From Capitella teleta (Eukaryota > Annelida > Polychaeta > Capitellidae): a DNA stretch of 64,000 nucleotides. Both the position numbers and the translations under genes were made by a program. Below the pieces are notes generated by a model that did not search any database, was not told the origin of the DNA, and saw nothing but the letters and a program-made list of their open reading frames with translations. The stretch is taken from the NCBI GenBank assembly GCA_000328365.1, contig KB296161.1, positions 590,502 through 654,501 of the forward strand, given 5' to 3'. Positions 49,260 through 61,214 of the stretch are shown here, piece by piece (within the stretch, counting starts at the first letter, position 1; each line of letters opens with the position of its first letter).

Positions 49260-51378
49260 CAATAGTTGAAAAATTTGAGATCTTTTATACAATTGGTTTC
49301 ATGGCGTACATTCATTCCGTTCAAAAGGTATTAACAATATTAGTCAACATATTACTCAAATTAGAGAAATTTTAGGCAGTAAACCAATCATTAGGAGTAA
49401 AACTTGAGGCCTACATATACAGTATTGTCCCGGTAACAACCACACTCCCTATAACAAGTTTACAACCTGATCAAACCTTTGTCAAACCAGGTATTGATTA
49501 TCTCGCTCACATTCCCACTAGAGCCAAGGTATTTTATCAGCAATCACAATGCTTGCTCTCAACTGTTAAAATCACAGAGCAAGCATATGGCAGAAGTCAG
49601 TTTGTCAGGTTGTTTGGCCTAAATTGAGGAAAGTTTCACAAGGCATAGTTTCACATATCGCGTATATATGTTATGATTCAGTAAATAATAATTTAGTGCA
49701 TTTTTTCCCGGATTTGCACAAGTTTGACCTTTAGCCACCGCATATACTGTGTGAACAGGCACATGCCTCAAAATGATGTCACAAAATTATTGTGATAGCA
49801 TTTAGAGAATATAAGATCTGCATCTCATATAAAACACCACTCAGGACAGTGTAAGGTTAATATAACAGTAGTTTATAATGAATTTCTTTGAGTTGGTTCA
49901 AACTTCATGAATATAACAAAATTACACAGTTTCAATTTTCCCCAATCACTGATAACATAAATGTGAAACACTGTGTTGTGAGATTCTATCTGTTTCTAAT
50001 TTATAATTACTCATAATAACATACAGGCCAACACAATGCTGAAACAACCGCCTCTCCTTTCCCGAAAAACAATGTGATAAAATATGACACACAATCTGGT
50101 TACCCACTGAGAATGTGGAAGCAATAATCAAATATGCGCATGACGGCAATCATCAAGTCCTTCGTGACAAGCTCGGAAACCTATAAATTGTATTTTATAA
50201 AGTTATAGAGACACAACTGATACCCTTCTAGGTTAGTTTCAAGCAAAATCAGGCTATATTGTAACATATTTAAAAAAAACCTATAGTCATAGGGACAACC
50301 AGTGTGTATTCACCGCTTTTCGGGTGTGAGAGATCGACAGTCATTGAGTCGTTTTAAACACAACAAAGTCGTTTTCCGTCATTTTAAGCACAACAGTCGT
50401 TTTAGGTCCTTAGTGAGACCCGCCGAAACCTTCTGGTATGTAGCCCTGTTTGCGAACAGTCCATCATGATTCATTGATTGAGAGTATTCACTATTTGAGA
50501 CAAATCTAAACGGACAACTATTTAATCAACTATTGACAATTGACTTCCACAATTATTGCCTCATAGTTTGGCAGCTGAGATTCATTCATTCGCTAATTTT
50601 TTTATGTTCGTCTTTTTTCACTGTTCGTTACTCACTAATACGAAAATACTCATTGTTGACAACCATTAGTCATAAGCAGAATAAAAAATTAACTATATTA
50701 TCGCTCACAAAATCAGGCAGGCGCGAAGGGCTGTACTTTGATAAGATAGAGCAGAAAATCGAACAGACTTATTCACAGCTGACGCTATAAACCATCCTGA
50801 GTTATTTTTACTATCCGCGTGTAAGATTATTACCTTAAAACGAAGTGGAAAATACGCTTCCTGTTAAAAAATACAAATGGTAAACCAAAAGTGATTTCTT
50901 CAATATCAGTTGTCATGAGATGGCGATGATCGTAACGCACTCTTGTGACAATGAGTATTGCCAGTTGTGGTTTTTAGTTAAATTAGTATTTTGATAATTC
51001 TTTCAGATGGAAATATTGAACAAAATTTGTTTCAGCAAGGTTCTTATAATAATCGTATGTATGGATTGAAAAATAAAGACTTGAAAAAAGATTAATTTTG
51101 TTCTCAACCAATACAGTACATGTCTCACCATTCAGCACAGAGTTATCTCTGTGCTGAATGGTGAGAGTTCCAAGAGTTCCTCAAGTTTCCATCCCAAATT
51201 AATTAACTTGAAGAAGTAAAAAAAAAATTTAAACAGATTGAGAAATAAGTAACTCACGAAATGGATAACACACGCAATTTATTTACAAAAAAAAACACAC
51301 AAAAAAACCTGAAGCACTGAATAGGTTTCTTCAGATTAACAGAGTTTTATTTAAAATCAATACAATAAAATATATCAT
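49260..51378. other. Intergenic/5' region of APH-1 and 3' flank of RAD51AP1
   Basis: No supported exon. A one-ended pogo-like terminus (TACAGTATTGTCCCGGTAAC) lies at about 49424. A short near-tandem repeat of GTCGTTTTAAACACAACA lies near 50340-50410, and a perfect hairpin lies at 51123-51166. The first APH-1 exon (5' UTR) and promoter are presumably here but were not located. Confidence 0.45.
51123..51166. other. Perfect 20-bp hairpin with 4-nt loop
   Basis: TCTCACCATTCAGCACAGAG pairs completely with its reverse complement across TTAT. It lies about 210 bases downstream of the RAD51AP1 stop codon. Possibilities: a very short palindromic element, a replication-generated inverted duplication, or an RNA 3'-end structure. 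Confidence 0.75.
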
Positions 51379-54300
51379 TCAGTGAGGAGCCTTTACATTC
51401 GCATGTAATGGCTTTGAGCGAATATTCCGCGATAAACCAATTCTGAGACCACCTCCTCCTGATGGAGAAAGAAGATTGTTTGAACTTGGCGACCTCAGGG
51501 AAGATACTGAAAATAAGATCAGATAAGATGAATGGAGGAACTCCATCTTGATGACCCACTAGCACTGCTGCCTCCTCCTACAGCAGGAGAAAGACCAGTC
51601 ATCCTTCGAGTGCCTAGAGTTGGCGTTGTGCCAACTTTCTTCGCCACTAAGCTAGCTGAGTTAGTGGTGAGGGAAGGCGAAGAGAAACCCTTCAACGAAG
51701 AAGTCTTCGGTGTTGACTTCACAACTTTAGGGGTCACGATCGATTTACTTGGTGCTGTCATGTAATTATATTCGAATAACAAACATTTCATTCGTTCCAT
51801 TTGAAACAAACCTTTGGATGTTTTCTCTTTCCGTACTCTTGGGGATGATTTCTGTTTGGAATTTTTCTCTGCTTTTGCTGTCACTTTTTCTTTTTTACCT
51901 TTTTGCACTTTTGCTGGCTTTGCATCAAAATCGCTGTCAGCTGCATCATCTTCCACCGGAAAGTCCTCATCCTCATCCTCATCTTCATCTTCAGCAAAAT
52001 CCTCTCCTGAATAAAGAAAATCTCAATCAGTACGGAGTGTGGATTTCTCTTGGTCACCTTTGAAGTCGTCATCACTGTCATCATTACTAATGTCTGTCTC
52101 TTCATCAGAATTTGTCCATTTCTTCGCTGCCTTAGAAGCAGCTTTTCTGCGCTGTCGACCCCCGACCCCAGGGTCAATAACCTCTGCTTCCAAAACTTCA
52201 ATTCCTCCAATATCATCTGTGTACATAGAGTTGGAAAGCAAAGAACTCAGCAAATGTAATTAATCAATGCTTGGGATTAAGCTATATCAATTAAACTTCA
52301 CAATTTCATAACTACATGTATTGCAATATCTCCATTTTCCTGATTACATGTATTGCAATCATCTGATTCATCATAATATATGTACTATGACCAAAACTCC
52401 CATCCAGTTCATGGTTTATCAGTAATCAACACAGAATAGGACAGAAGCTGCAATCCCCCCTGCGCTGTAACCATGCGTGATAATTAGTCAAACTCAGAGG
52501 CCATAGCTAATGAGCCGAAACGACGAGAAAATCAGCTGACAGCTCAATTATCCCAGAGCGAAAACCAAACAGAATCCCAAGTACCTTTATGCTGATGCTG
52601 CTGTATGCTTGCTCAGCACTTTAATAGTTGAAGGGAGAGAGTGAGCACTGTGAATGCTGCTAAAAATACCTTGGTACTAGTGGGCATGCATGGGAATTCA
52701 TCAATATCTCCTTTGAAGGTGGGGTGGGCGTTTATTTATATTTAGGAGTGTACTTTTAACCCAGACAATACGATATCTCACAGGCGTGACGCCAAAGTCA
52801 TTAGGCAGAAGGAAATGGAATACTATTTATTTAATATAATTCCCCAGAGGTACCTCAAGTACTACTGGAGGTCATTAACCCTGTGCCCCTCCCTGTCACC
52901 CCTTCTTTTTCTGAGGAAGTCACAGTTGGATCATCCTCAGGAGAAAGAAGTGAGTTAATTGGTGCATGGAGAATACCATAGAACTGTGTCTCCCTTGTCG
53001 TGCAACCCTGACCAAATACACCCACCTTGAATACAGGATGACTTCACAGGTTTCTCAACTTTTTCTTTGCCTGCTGACGGCTCAGCTGAAAGTGAACACA
53101 AAATAGGAATCTTCTGAATTCAGGTGAATTTGGGGCAGCACAAGTTTCTGATAGGTTAAATATGTATGCATAAGTTACAACTGTGCCTTCAACATTTCTA
53201 AATAAAATAGAAATAAGATGAGGGGGCTCTCTCAATGAGAAATAATTTCAAATAATAAATAATGTATAAAATGAAAACATGACCCACGCAGTGGATGTTT
53301 GTTCTCTTTCTCGGATTCTTTGATTTCTTCTTTGACTTTATTGTCATGCACAACAATCTTGGTCTGGGCACCGTCTGCCTCTGACTCCTGCATCCCAGAA
53401 ACCTCCTTTGAGAGTTCCATAGCCATCTGCAGGTCCCGATCAAACACCTTCTCATCCAGGGATTTCCTAGAAATTACATAAATTCTCCTCAAATAATCAG
53501 ATCACAATCAATTAACCAACCTGTTGACAGACTTCTTGGCTGGTCCACCAACGTCAAATACTACCAATTCATCAGAGTCTGAATCAGAAAAAGCTGGTCT
53601 TTTTTTCTTCCTGGATTCTCTTTTGGATTTTGATTCTTTCTTCTGGCGCTTGGGAGCAGGGGGTGTGCCGCTGGCAAAATCATCTGCATAATCAAGCGTC
53701 CGGTTCAATAATTTCCATCAGTTTTGATAGGATGTACTGTACCATCAGCTTCTTCCTGGGCAAATGCTGCATAGTCCACTGAAGATTTCGATCTGGAAGG
53801 ATAACTACTCACTCTTTTGGTAGCATAAATTATGTTCACAATATACAAGGGTTGTTTGAAAAGTTCTCAGCCAGACATTGAACTCATTATCACAAAAAGT
53901 TGAAATTTCACTTGAATATAAGTTAACTTTCCAGACGAAAATTGCGAGCATTAAATTTCCCAGAAAGTCACATGATTAACTTTGGCACCAATTTGAGTAA
54001 TGCGGGGGTCAGCATTTCATCAAAATGCGACAAACTCCTGGTTTACGTGCTAATTCAAAATCAAGTTTAGACTATTATTCATTTACAGATATCTCAAATA
54101 TTGTTCTAATAAACGTGTCAAAGCAAAAAAAAATAATGTGTTCGTTTCATTTTGATGGAATTATAATAAAATAGTCAAATGAAGCCCAGAAGAGAGCATA
54201 AAATTATGGTCCTTCTGGCAATTAAACATTAATAAAAAACGGGAAAAATGTGAATTCAACAATTATTTGACAAACACATTTTCGCATCGATTCGCATATT

Positions 54301-56957
54301 TGTGCCGAGTTTCATTGAAATCAATGGATGCAAAGTTGTCCTAATGGTCCTGTAAAGATGTTTCCCACAATCCCTTTATGGTATTTTTACGTTCTGGCAA
54401 AACTTGACATAACAAGATGATTCGGGTCCAACATTATATTTCCTCAAAAGAACATCATTGATTACTTTAGTGAGATATATATATCATGTCAGAAATCTTA
54501 ATATTATAACATCATTAAAATAAAGAGATATAATTATCCAGAATTGTGCGTAAATATATGGGAAATCAATATTTTGTCACTATCAATAATTCAAATTTTA
54601 GGCAACAGATTAACCTTCAATTGAAAAAAAAAAAATCTACAGTAAAACCTCGATGTGTGGTACATCCGTCCCTCGAATTTCTGTCTGTCAAAGTTTTTTC
54701 AAAGTCCTGATGATTCTCCTATACTTTACTATTAGTATTAACGTCCATCCCTCAAACTTCTAATTCTCGAATTTATCCATGTGTCAAAGTGATTTCTGTG
54801 TCCCCGAGACATATTTTCGATCTATAACTTGAAGTCAAAAAATTCTATAAGCATATTATTTCTCAGTTTGGTTACTTCAAAGAGAGTTAGAAACAGTTGT
54901 TTACAAAGCATCAAAACATCCCCGCTCCCACAAAGCAGTTGGCAGCCTTTATCTCTCCTCTGTTTAAGCTGAGACCAAAGGGAGGCTGACTTCAAAGATC
55001 AACGAGGCATTGTTGTTAGTGTACTTGTGATAATCTTTAATTGGCAACAAAAGACGGCGCACATTCAAAACTACTTAGCTAGAGTTAATTTTAAAAATTC
55101 AGCCTTTGATCTATTATGAACTTTATGACAGCTTTAGTATCAAAGCATGCAACAATAATATCAAAGATGTTTGTTTAGAGTGTTTGTACTAAAAACTGTA
55201 TAAACAGTATAAATCTAGCAACCACCCATCTTCAGCATCATTAGTTCATCAGCATCGCTATGGCTACAAAATGCAAACTCGATGTGAAGACACTTGAGAA
55301 CTTGAAAGCTACAACAACCTTCCAGGAATTTTTTTTTCAAGACTTAGATATTATTTTCACTTTTTGACATTACTTTTTGATTTATATTTGTTAATCAAAA
55401 ATTTCAATCACCAAATCAAAGCCTCTCAGAGTTTATAAGTGCATAACACATATCGTCAATCACAATGTCAGAACACGGTTTGAAATCATAACGATCATAT
55501 CATAACGGCCTCGATCAGTCTGTCGAAGTATCCCTAAGGCAAAGTCTTTGAGCTAACACCACAAACCTCTGACACATCGAGGTTTTACTGTACTAAAAAT
55601 AACAGTCACCAAATGGTTTGAAGTTAATAGTTGTGAATGCAACAACCAATCTGTGTTCTAGATTTTCTGCTGATCTATTTTGATATCACTATGGATCTAT
55701 TTTTAATATGGAAACTGCTGGCAACCACGTTCAATGCAGAATGTAAACTAACATCCGCCAGCAGCTCAACGCTAGGATTGAATTATAAATCGCACCTTTC
55801 AGGAGAGACAGCTGATCATGCAATGTTGTATAATATTTTGAAAACGATTCATTTGTATTTTGTAGAGGTGACAATGTACAACCAATGACATCACATATGT
55901 GATTAGTTAGCTGACATACTACAGCAAGACGCCATGGCTCTCCAAACCTCGCCCAATCCAACTGTCTTACAGTCCTAGTGGCTAGTAAGTAGTGACTAGC
56001 ATGAATGTTTTGTCAGGCATTCCATGAATTCTGAAAATTAGGCCATTATTGCTGAAAGGTGATTTTCGTAATGATTATGATGGGCGAGCTGTATATATGG
56101 TATAGTATATATGCTTATCCGTTCAAGGCTTATGTCACACTCAAGGCACCGTTGACTGCATGTCACTGTAGAGTGTAAGTCACTTTTAAGTGCATGAAAA
56201 TCAACAATTTCAATAGTAACTTAAATAACCATTTGTGTAACCACTGCAATAACCATTAGCGTAAAACCATGATTGACAACGTGTCACATACACATCAAGC
56301 AAAATCAAGTAAAACAGTTGTCATGTGACATAACAAAGCCACGTGTTTCAGGAAATCATATATATATATGAGGTCAAGTCCCGTTAAGAGGGCACATTTT
56401 AATATTATAATGAGTTACGCTTGAACATGGTTATAATCGACAAGCAAGTCAACACCTTCATGAAATTTCTCGCTGGTGCAATCGGATAGACCGGTGGTAC
56501 TTCCGAGGTGTGTGGTCTGAGATCGAATCACGTCTCATATCAATCAGGTCAGTTAATGTTCACTAATAATTGCATATTTCTTCCCTTCTTAGGTAAAGCA
56601 TAGAATGAAAGAGATGCAGAAGAATAGTAGAGAAGAGGTGGCGGCATACAAATCGCTAACTTTCCCCCAAAAACGTACCCCATTTTTTTGTCTCTAGTCT
56701 ATACCCCAAAAAATCATTATCATAGCGCCCTTTTAAGAGCGACGGGCAATTGCAGAATTTGGGGTCCGGGTTGATTTGGCAAGTGCTCCGTAACTTTTGT
56801 AACTCAAACTTACTTAGTCAAGTTAGTGTATAAGCTGATAAGTCATTAAGTGTCAGTGACCGTCACCGTCACCGTGACCGTGGTGACGAATTAGTCTTGT
56901 TCAACTAGAATACTAGATTCAGATTCAATACCTGTCAGAACGCTTGGAGTTGGCCAT
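51379..56957 (-). CDS. RAD51AP1: RAD51-associated protein 1, complete, 384 aa, nine exons
   Basis: Exons are 56957-56932, 53792-53743, 53683-53521, 53466-53288, 53085-53026, 52216-52058, 52006-51812, 51754-51560 and 51506-51379. The total is 1155 nt with consistent phases. The N-terminus MANSKRSDRSKSSVDYAAF parallels the short first exon of the human protein. Further matches are the SLDEKVFDRDLQMAMELS block (human ALDDKLYQRDLEVALALS), DDIGGIE and KRKAASKAA-like QRRKAASKAAKK, and an acidic DEDEDEDEDF stretch. The C-terminal RAD51-binding motif GLRIGLSRNIRSKPLH is at residues 362-377 (human SLRLGLSRLARVKPLH). The protein stimulates RAD51-mediated strand exchange in homologous recombination and is mostly disordered and basic or acidic. 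Most introns are 51-59 nt, but intron 1 is 3.1 kb and holds a transposon. Exon 1 is assigned from phase and sequence fit and is the least certain part. An AATAAA signal lies near 51350. Confidence 0.93.
53846..53880. mobile_element. Possible mariner-like terminus (single end)
   Basis: TACAAGGGTTGTTTGAAAAG resembles the terminal repeats of mariner-type elements and is preceded by TA. No matching inverted end was seen downstream in the intron, so at best it is a remnant. Confidence 0.25.
54640..55590 (+). mobile_element. Third pogo/Tigger-like element (951 bp) in RAD51AP1 intron 1
   Basis: A perfect 19-bp terminal inverted repeat CAGTAAAACCTCGATGTGT at both ends, flanked by TA at 54638-54639 and 55591-55592. 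Subterminal GTCTGTCAAAG/TGTGTCAAAG motifs recur. A short plus-strand frame from 55260 (MATKCKLDVKTLENLKAT, 35 codons) looks like the first residues of a CENP-B/pogo-type transposase cut short by deletion. Non-autonomous copy. Confidence 0.85.
56470..56535 (+). repeat. tRNA-related SINE head or tRNA pseudogene
   Basis: TGGTGCAATCGG (56474-56485) fits the Pol III A box and AGATCGAATCA (56520-56530) is a degenerate B box at normal spacing. The sequence resembles a tRNA-Arg D arm, but the acceptor and anticodon stems do not pair, so it is not a working tRNA. Confidence 0.35.
56851..56887. repeat. Short GTCACC minisatellite near the RAD51AP1 start
   Basis: GACCGTCACCGTCACCGTGA followed by GTGGTGAC-type units, partly self-complementary, 45-105 bases downstream of the first coding exon on the minus strand (within intron 1). 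Confidence 0.5.
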
Positions 56958-56959
56958 CT

Positions 56960-58825
56960 AGGTTGAAATTAATATATTTATAAATTGATAAAAATCGAAA
57001 TCAGTCAGATCTGAGAGGGAACAGGTGATAAATTGAGAGAAATTGTGATCGAAGCGAATTATTTTGTTTTGATGATGGCGCTTCTCTATGGAAACCAAAA
57101 GAGATAGCTGACAAAGTGCGTTATGATTCCAATCGCAGAGTCCGGTGTTTCTTGTGCATGCCTACTCTAGAAGTGTACAATGTACTATATGTAGTCAGTA
57201 CAATCCAACATATTCGACTACATATGCATGTACGTGTAGCAAACAAATTCTAAATGAAAGCTGGGAATAGCGAAAAAGCGAATGGTGTATCTAACGATCA
57301 GTGTATGCAATCAGGCTGAAAATCTGATCCATATTGGACATGTATCCAGTATCAACGTAATCTTCGGTTACATCTTGTGGAACTGAGGACTCTGTAGCCT
57401 GGTAGCATGTGCTAGTACGTGTGCATGTATGTGTATTTCGTGCATAAGGGTTCGCAATTTTAGAGGGGTATGAGCATTATGTAAATTTTGGAAAGTATGA
57501 GCCACTGATGTGCCTGCCTGATCAACTGAAGAGTCGGAGGTCCCACTCGCATATGCAAGTTTGCCAGCTCCAGAGTGATTTGTAAGCCTACCGTACATGT
57601 AGAGTAAATAGGGGAAAAATCCTCCATTCAAACTCAACATATCAAGGATTCAATTTATAAATCCAGTTGAATGACTGGCAAACACTAGTTTAATTCACAC
57701 ACAAAAATCGAGCTAATAGGATATGTATAGTGGTGTACTAGTACTGTACATAAATAATGAACAAGGTTACTACAAGTAACACAATACTTCGTTTTCTGAA
57801 TAAAATATTTGGCAACTGATTTGATTGAGCAACTGTTCAAGATCACCAACGTGACTACGTCATTCCAAAAGAAACAAGACTTCCGCTTGAAAGAGGCAGA
57901 AAAAAATAATAAAAAAACAAAATAAAAACAAAATCATTAAAACTTCATTTTCTTTATCACAAGAGTACATGTAGAATGATTCCATGTATATACAATTTCA
58001 TAACTTTAAAAATTGTGAAAATCTAGAAATCCTCTGACAAAACAAACAAAGCGATATATAGATTTTTTTCAAAAAAAAAAATCTATAATGATTTGAAGGA
58101 TGATAAAAACAATCATACGTTATAAATTGAGAAATATAGAGAACATTATTTCAACAATAATCAGAGTGCTTCTGTATTCTCTTCTTCAAATAGACCAAAA
58201 GTTGAAAACTTTTACAAACACAAGCTAAATTAAAATAAAATTATGCATCTCCAAGGTTTTGAGATTTAAAATTTAAAAAAATGACTCAAACTGCACTGCA
58301 GTCAAACTCTGAAATTACAGAATAAACATTTATATGGCTTCTTAATCAAGTTGGAAGACTAATTAATCATAAAAATAATTCATAATTCAAGGAGGTTTTT
58401 TCTTAAGTCCATAATTCATGCAAGAGCTGCCCATGGAAAAGAGAAGTTACATGTACATACTAGTAAGAAAAATCTTCAGATACACACTAAGTACCAACAT
58501 GATCTCTAGTACGAAATAAACTAAGAGGAATTGAGTAAAACTCTTATAAATCCTGAGATGAGATCAATAACATACAAAACAGATCACAAATTACACAATT
58601 ATTTGTACAAAAATATGAACAGTAATTGGTAGATTTGATGAGACAAAAAAAAACAAAAACAAAAAAACAAACAAACATGAAGTTAAAATTATTGGCAATA
58701 TACTCACCATTATTGTTACCGTGTAGTTATAAGACACAATCAGCCATGATTAAACAGAGACAGGCACAATGGCAGTGATACCAGCATTGCATAACCAAAT
58801 ATTCAAGTATATTTAACAATGAATG
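56960..58825. other. Region between RAD51AP1 and the vWA gene
   Basis: No supported exon. It should contain the RAD51AP1 promoter/5' UTR and the 3' UTR of the vWA gene. A-rich tracts occur near 57900 and 58645. Apparent open frames are short and without similarity. Confidence 0.45.
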
Positions 58826-61214
58826 TTATTTCTTTGATTTCTTGATTGCCGTTTTATCTGATTTCGGGGACTTCTTCAGCATTTCCCAAGCACAGCTTGC
58901 ACTCTGAGCTGCTCTTCGCTTTGACATGGATGTCTTCACCACAGGTTTGGCCACTTTTGCAGCTGGCTTTTTAAGTGCCACAGCTTTTTTGGTGGTCAGA
59001 TTTTTAGCCTTGGTCTCAGTTTTCTTCACTGCAGTCTTTTTAGCTGGAATTTTAGCCTTTTGCAATCCTTTCACAGATTTCTTAGACTCTGTGAGTTTCT
59101 TAGCTCTTTCAGCAACTTTTTTCTTCTGCTCAGCCAATTTCTTTGCTGCAGCTAATTTCTTTGCATTTTCAGCAATTTTCTTGGCCTTTTCAGCCATTTT
59201 CTTTGCTTTCTCAGCTGCTTTCTTCTTCTGTTCAGCTAACTTTTTATTCTCAGCCATTTTCTTTTTCTTATCCAACAATTTTCTCTTCTGATCTGCGATT
59301 TTCTTTGCCGCAATAATTTTCTTGTTTTTCTCATCCAATTTCTTCTTCTTACTCTCATCCACATTCTTAACAACACTCTTCTTCACCGTTTTCTTCACTT
59401 GGGTTCCAGTCTTCCTGTCTTCAACCTTTTTCTTCCCCGTTTTCTTTTCCCCTTCCTTCGCTGCCACGGCCGTTTTCTTCGCACCAACCCTCTTCTCTGT
59501 GACCTTTCCATTTTGCTCCTCCCCGCTCTTCTTCTCAACTCCTTCTGTCTTCTNNNNNNNNNNNNNNNNNNNNNNNNNNNNNNNNNNNNNNNNNNNNNNN
59601 NNNNNNNNNNNNNNNNNNNNNNNNNNNNNNNNNNNNNNNNNNNNNNNNNNNNNNNNNNNNNNNNNNNNNNNNNNNNNNNNNNNNNNNNNNNNNNNNNNNN
59701 NNNNNNNNNNNNNNNNNNNNNNNNNNNNNNNNNNNNNNNNNNNNNNNNNNNNNNNNNNNNNNNNNNNNNNNNNNNNNNNNNNNNNNNNNNNNNNNNNNNN
59801 NNNNNNNNNNNNNNNNNNNNNNNNNNNNNNNNNNNNNNNNNNNNNNNNNNNNNNNNNNNNNNNNNNNNNNNNNNNNNNNNNNNNNNNNNNNNNNNNNNNN
59901 NNNNNNNNNNNNNNNNNNNTCGGACACCGTTTTTTTTCATCTGTGAATCCTTTCGCTTTCTCTCGCAGTTCGACGTCTTCTATGAATTTCTGGAAGATGA
60001 ACAAATCCAATGCAAAATCGGCAACTTTGACAGGGCCACGTACCTTCAGGTTGTCAATTCCATATTCCCTGTGACAAATACCGACCAGCATATCCGTAGC
60101 ATCTGTGAAATCCTTCAGGATCAGATGTTTGCCACCAGATCTATGTGCTAGTGAATGCCAGAATTCCTTTGCCAAATTGTTAGAGCCATGCTGAACAGCA
60201 TAAACACGCACACCCTGAGGGGAAAATAATTTAAAATATACTATATGGGTTATATGAGATATCATAAAAACCACGTACCAGATCATTGACAAGAGCATCC
60301 AACTCTGCCTGCCAGTCCAGCTTAGCTTCACTCAGGTGAGGTTCATGTGGAATTGCATCGCCAATCATCACAAGCGATCTCTTCGTCTCAGATGTCCATG
60401 ACAACTGAGTGCGAATCTTATCAATAAAGCAAAAACCTCACAATTTATAGATGCACAAAATTTTTTCAAAACATACCTCATGCAAGGCTAGTTCATAGCA
60501 CTCCTCCCAATCACCACCATACGTCGTTTCAACGCCATCCATCCAATCCTTAATGGTCCACGCATCTTTAGTGAAATCGGTGAATGTCGTGACGTACTTA
60601 AACCGATCAATGTAATCTCCATGCGCAAAAGGAGCAATGCGCAAATCAGGATAATCGTTGAAGAGATGCTGGAAGACATCAGGGGCATGTTTGCAGACCT
60701 CTTTGATGCATGCGCCCATGGAACCAGTTGTATCAAAGCAAATGACCACCTCGTGGGCTGTGGTCCCTGGAGGGCCAACCGATCGCGTTGGGACCTTCAC
60801 CGGACTGGGGTGAGCAGAGGGCACGCAGCCGTTCTCATTGACATCCATGGCTGCGGCTTCTTCAGCTTCCGCCTCCTGTTCCTCCCAATACAGGAACTCT
60901 GTTCCACCGTTAAGGAGCTGCGTGTACGACGTGCTTTGCACAAACACGTCAAAATCAGCCAAGTGTACCTCTTTGAGCGTTATGCTGTCAGAGTTGGCGA
61001 CATTGATGGCAGCTAAGAAGCTGTCTTTCTCAAGGAACGTCACGCTGCTTTTCTTGCGTGCAATGATTTTCCTGAAACCTTCGACTGTCACAGGGCGGTT
61101 CAGCTGGTAAAATGCGTTCCCAGCAGAAATCTCCAGGCGATGATCATTCATGAAGTCTCGCAGAGTACAGGAATGAATCACGAACAGCGACTTGCATTTG
61201 CTTGAAAGATCCAT
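58826..61214 (-). CDS. vWA-domain protein with lysine-rich tail, about 754 aa including gap, three exons
   Basis: Exons are 61214-60477, 60416-60279 and 60214-58826, all phase 0 with GT-AG borders. Residues 1-110 have no recognised domain, and an acidic/alanine linker follows. A von Willebrand A domain spans about 155-350. Its metal-binding MIDAS is visible as DTTGS (161-165), the TYGGD loop (231-235) and the GDA segment (D266). The C-terminal half is dominated by KKLAEQKKKAAEKAKKMAEK-like heptad/dodecad repeats and AKKTAVKK stretches, similar in composition to histone H1 or TolA-like coiled coils. A 366-base run of N (59554-59919) falls in this exon; its length keeps the frame, but the true length is unknown. 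The ATG context (AACAACAATGG) is good. A TTTTCAG just upstream suggests a 5' UTR intron. Function unknown; the tail suggests nucleic-acid or acidic-partner binding. Confidence 0.85.
59554..59919. other. Assembly gap (366 N)
   Basis: Run of N inside the third exon of the vWA gene, within lysine-rich repeat-coding sequence. Such repeats commonly break assemblies, so the real number of repeat units may differ. Confidence 1.

Noticed and set aside
49424-49480. A fourth pogo-like element (TACAGTATTGTCCCGGTAAC terminus)
   Set aside because: No matching inverted end was found within the next kilobase, so an element cannot be delimited.
52870-52930. Extra RAD51AP1 exon candidate (DDPTVTSSEKEG) in intron 5
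   Set aside because: Its acceptor does not fit the phase 1 junction; direct joining of exons 5 and 6 keeps the frame and gives the conserved DDIGG match.
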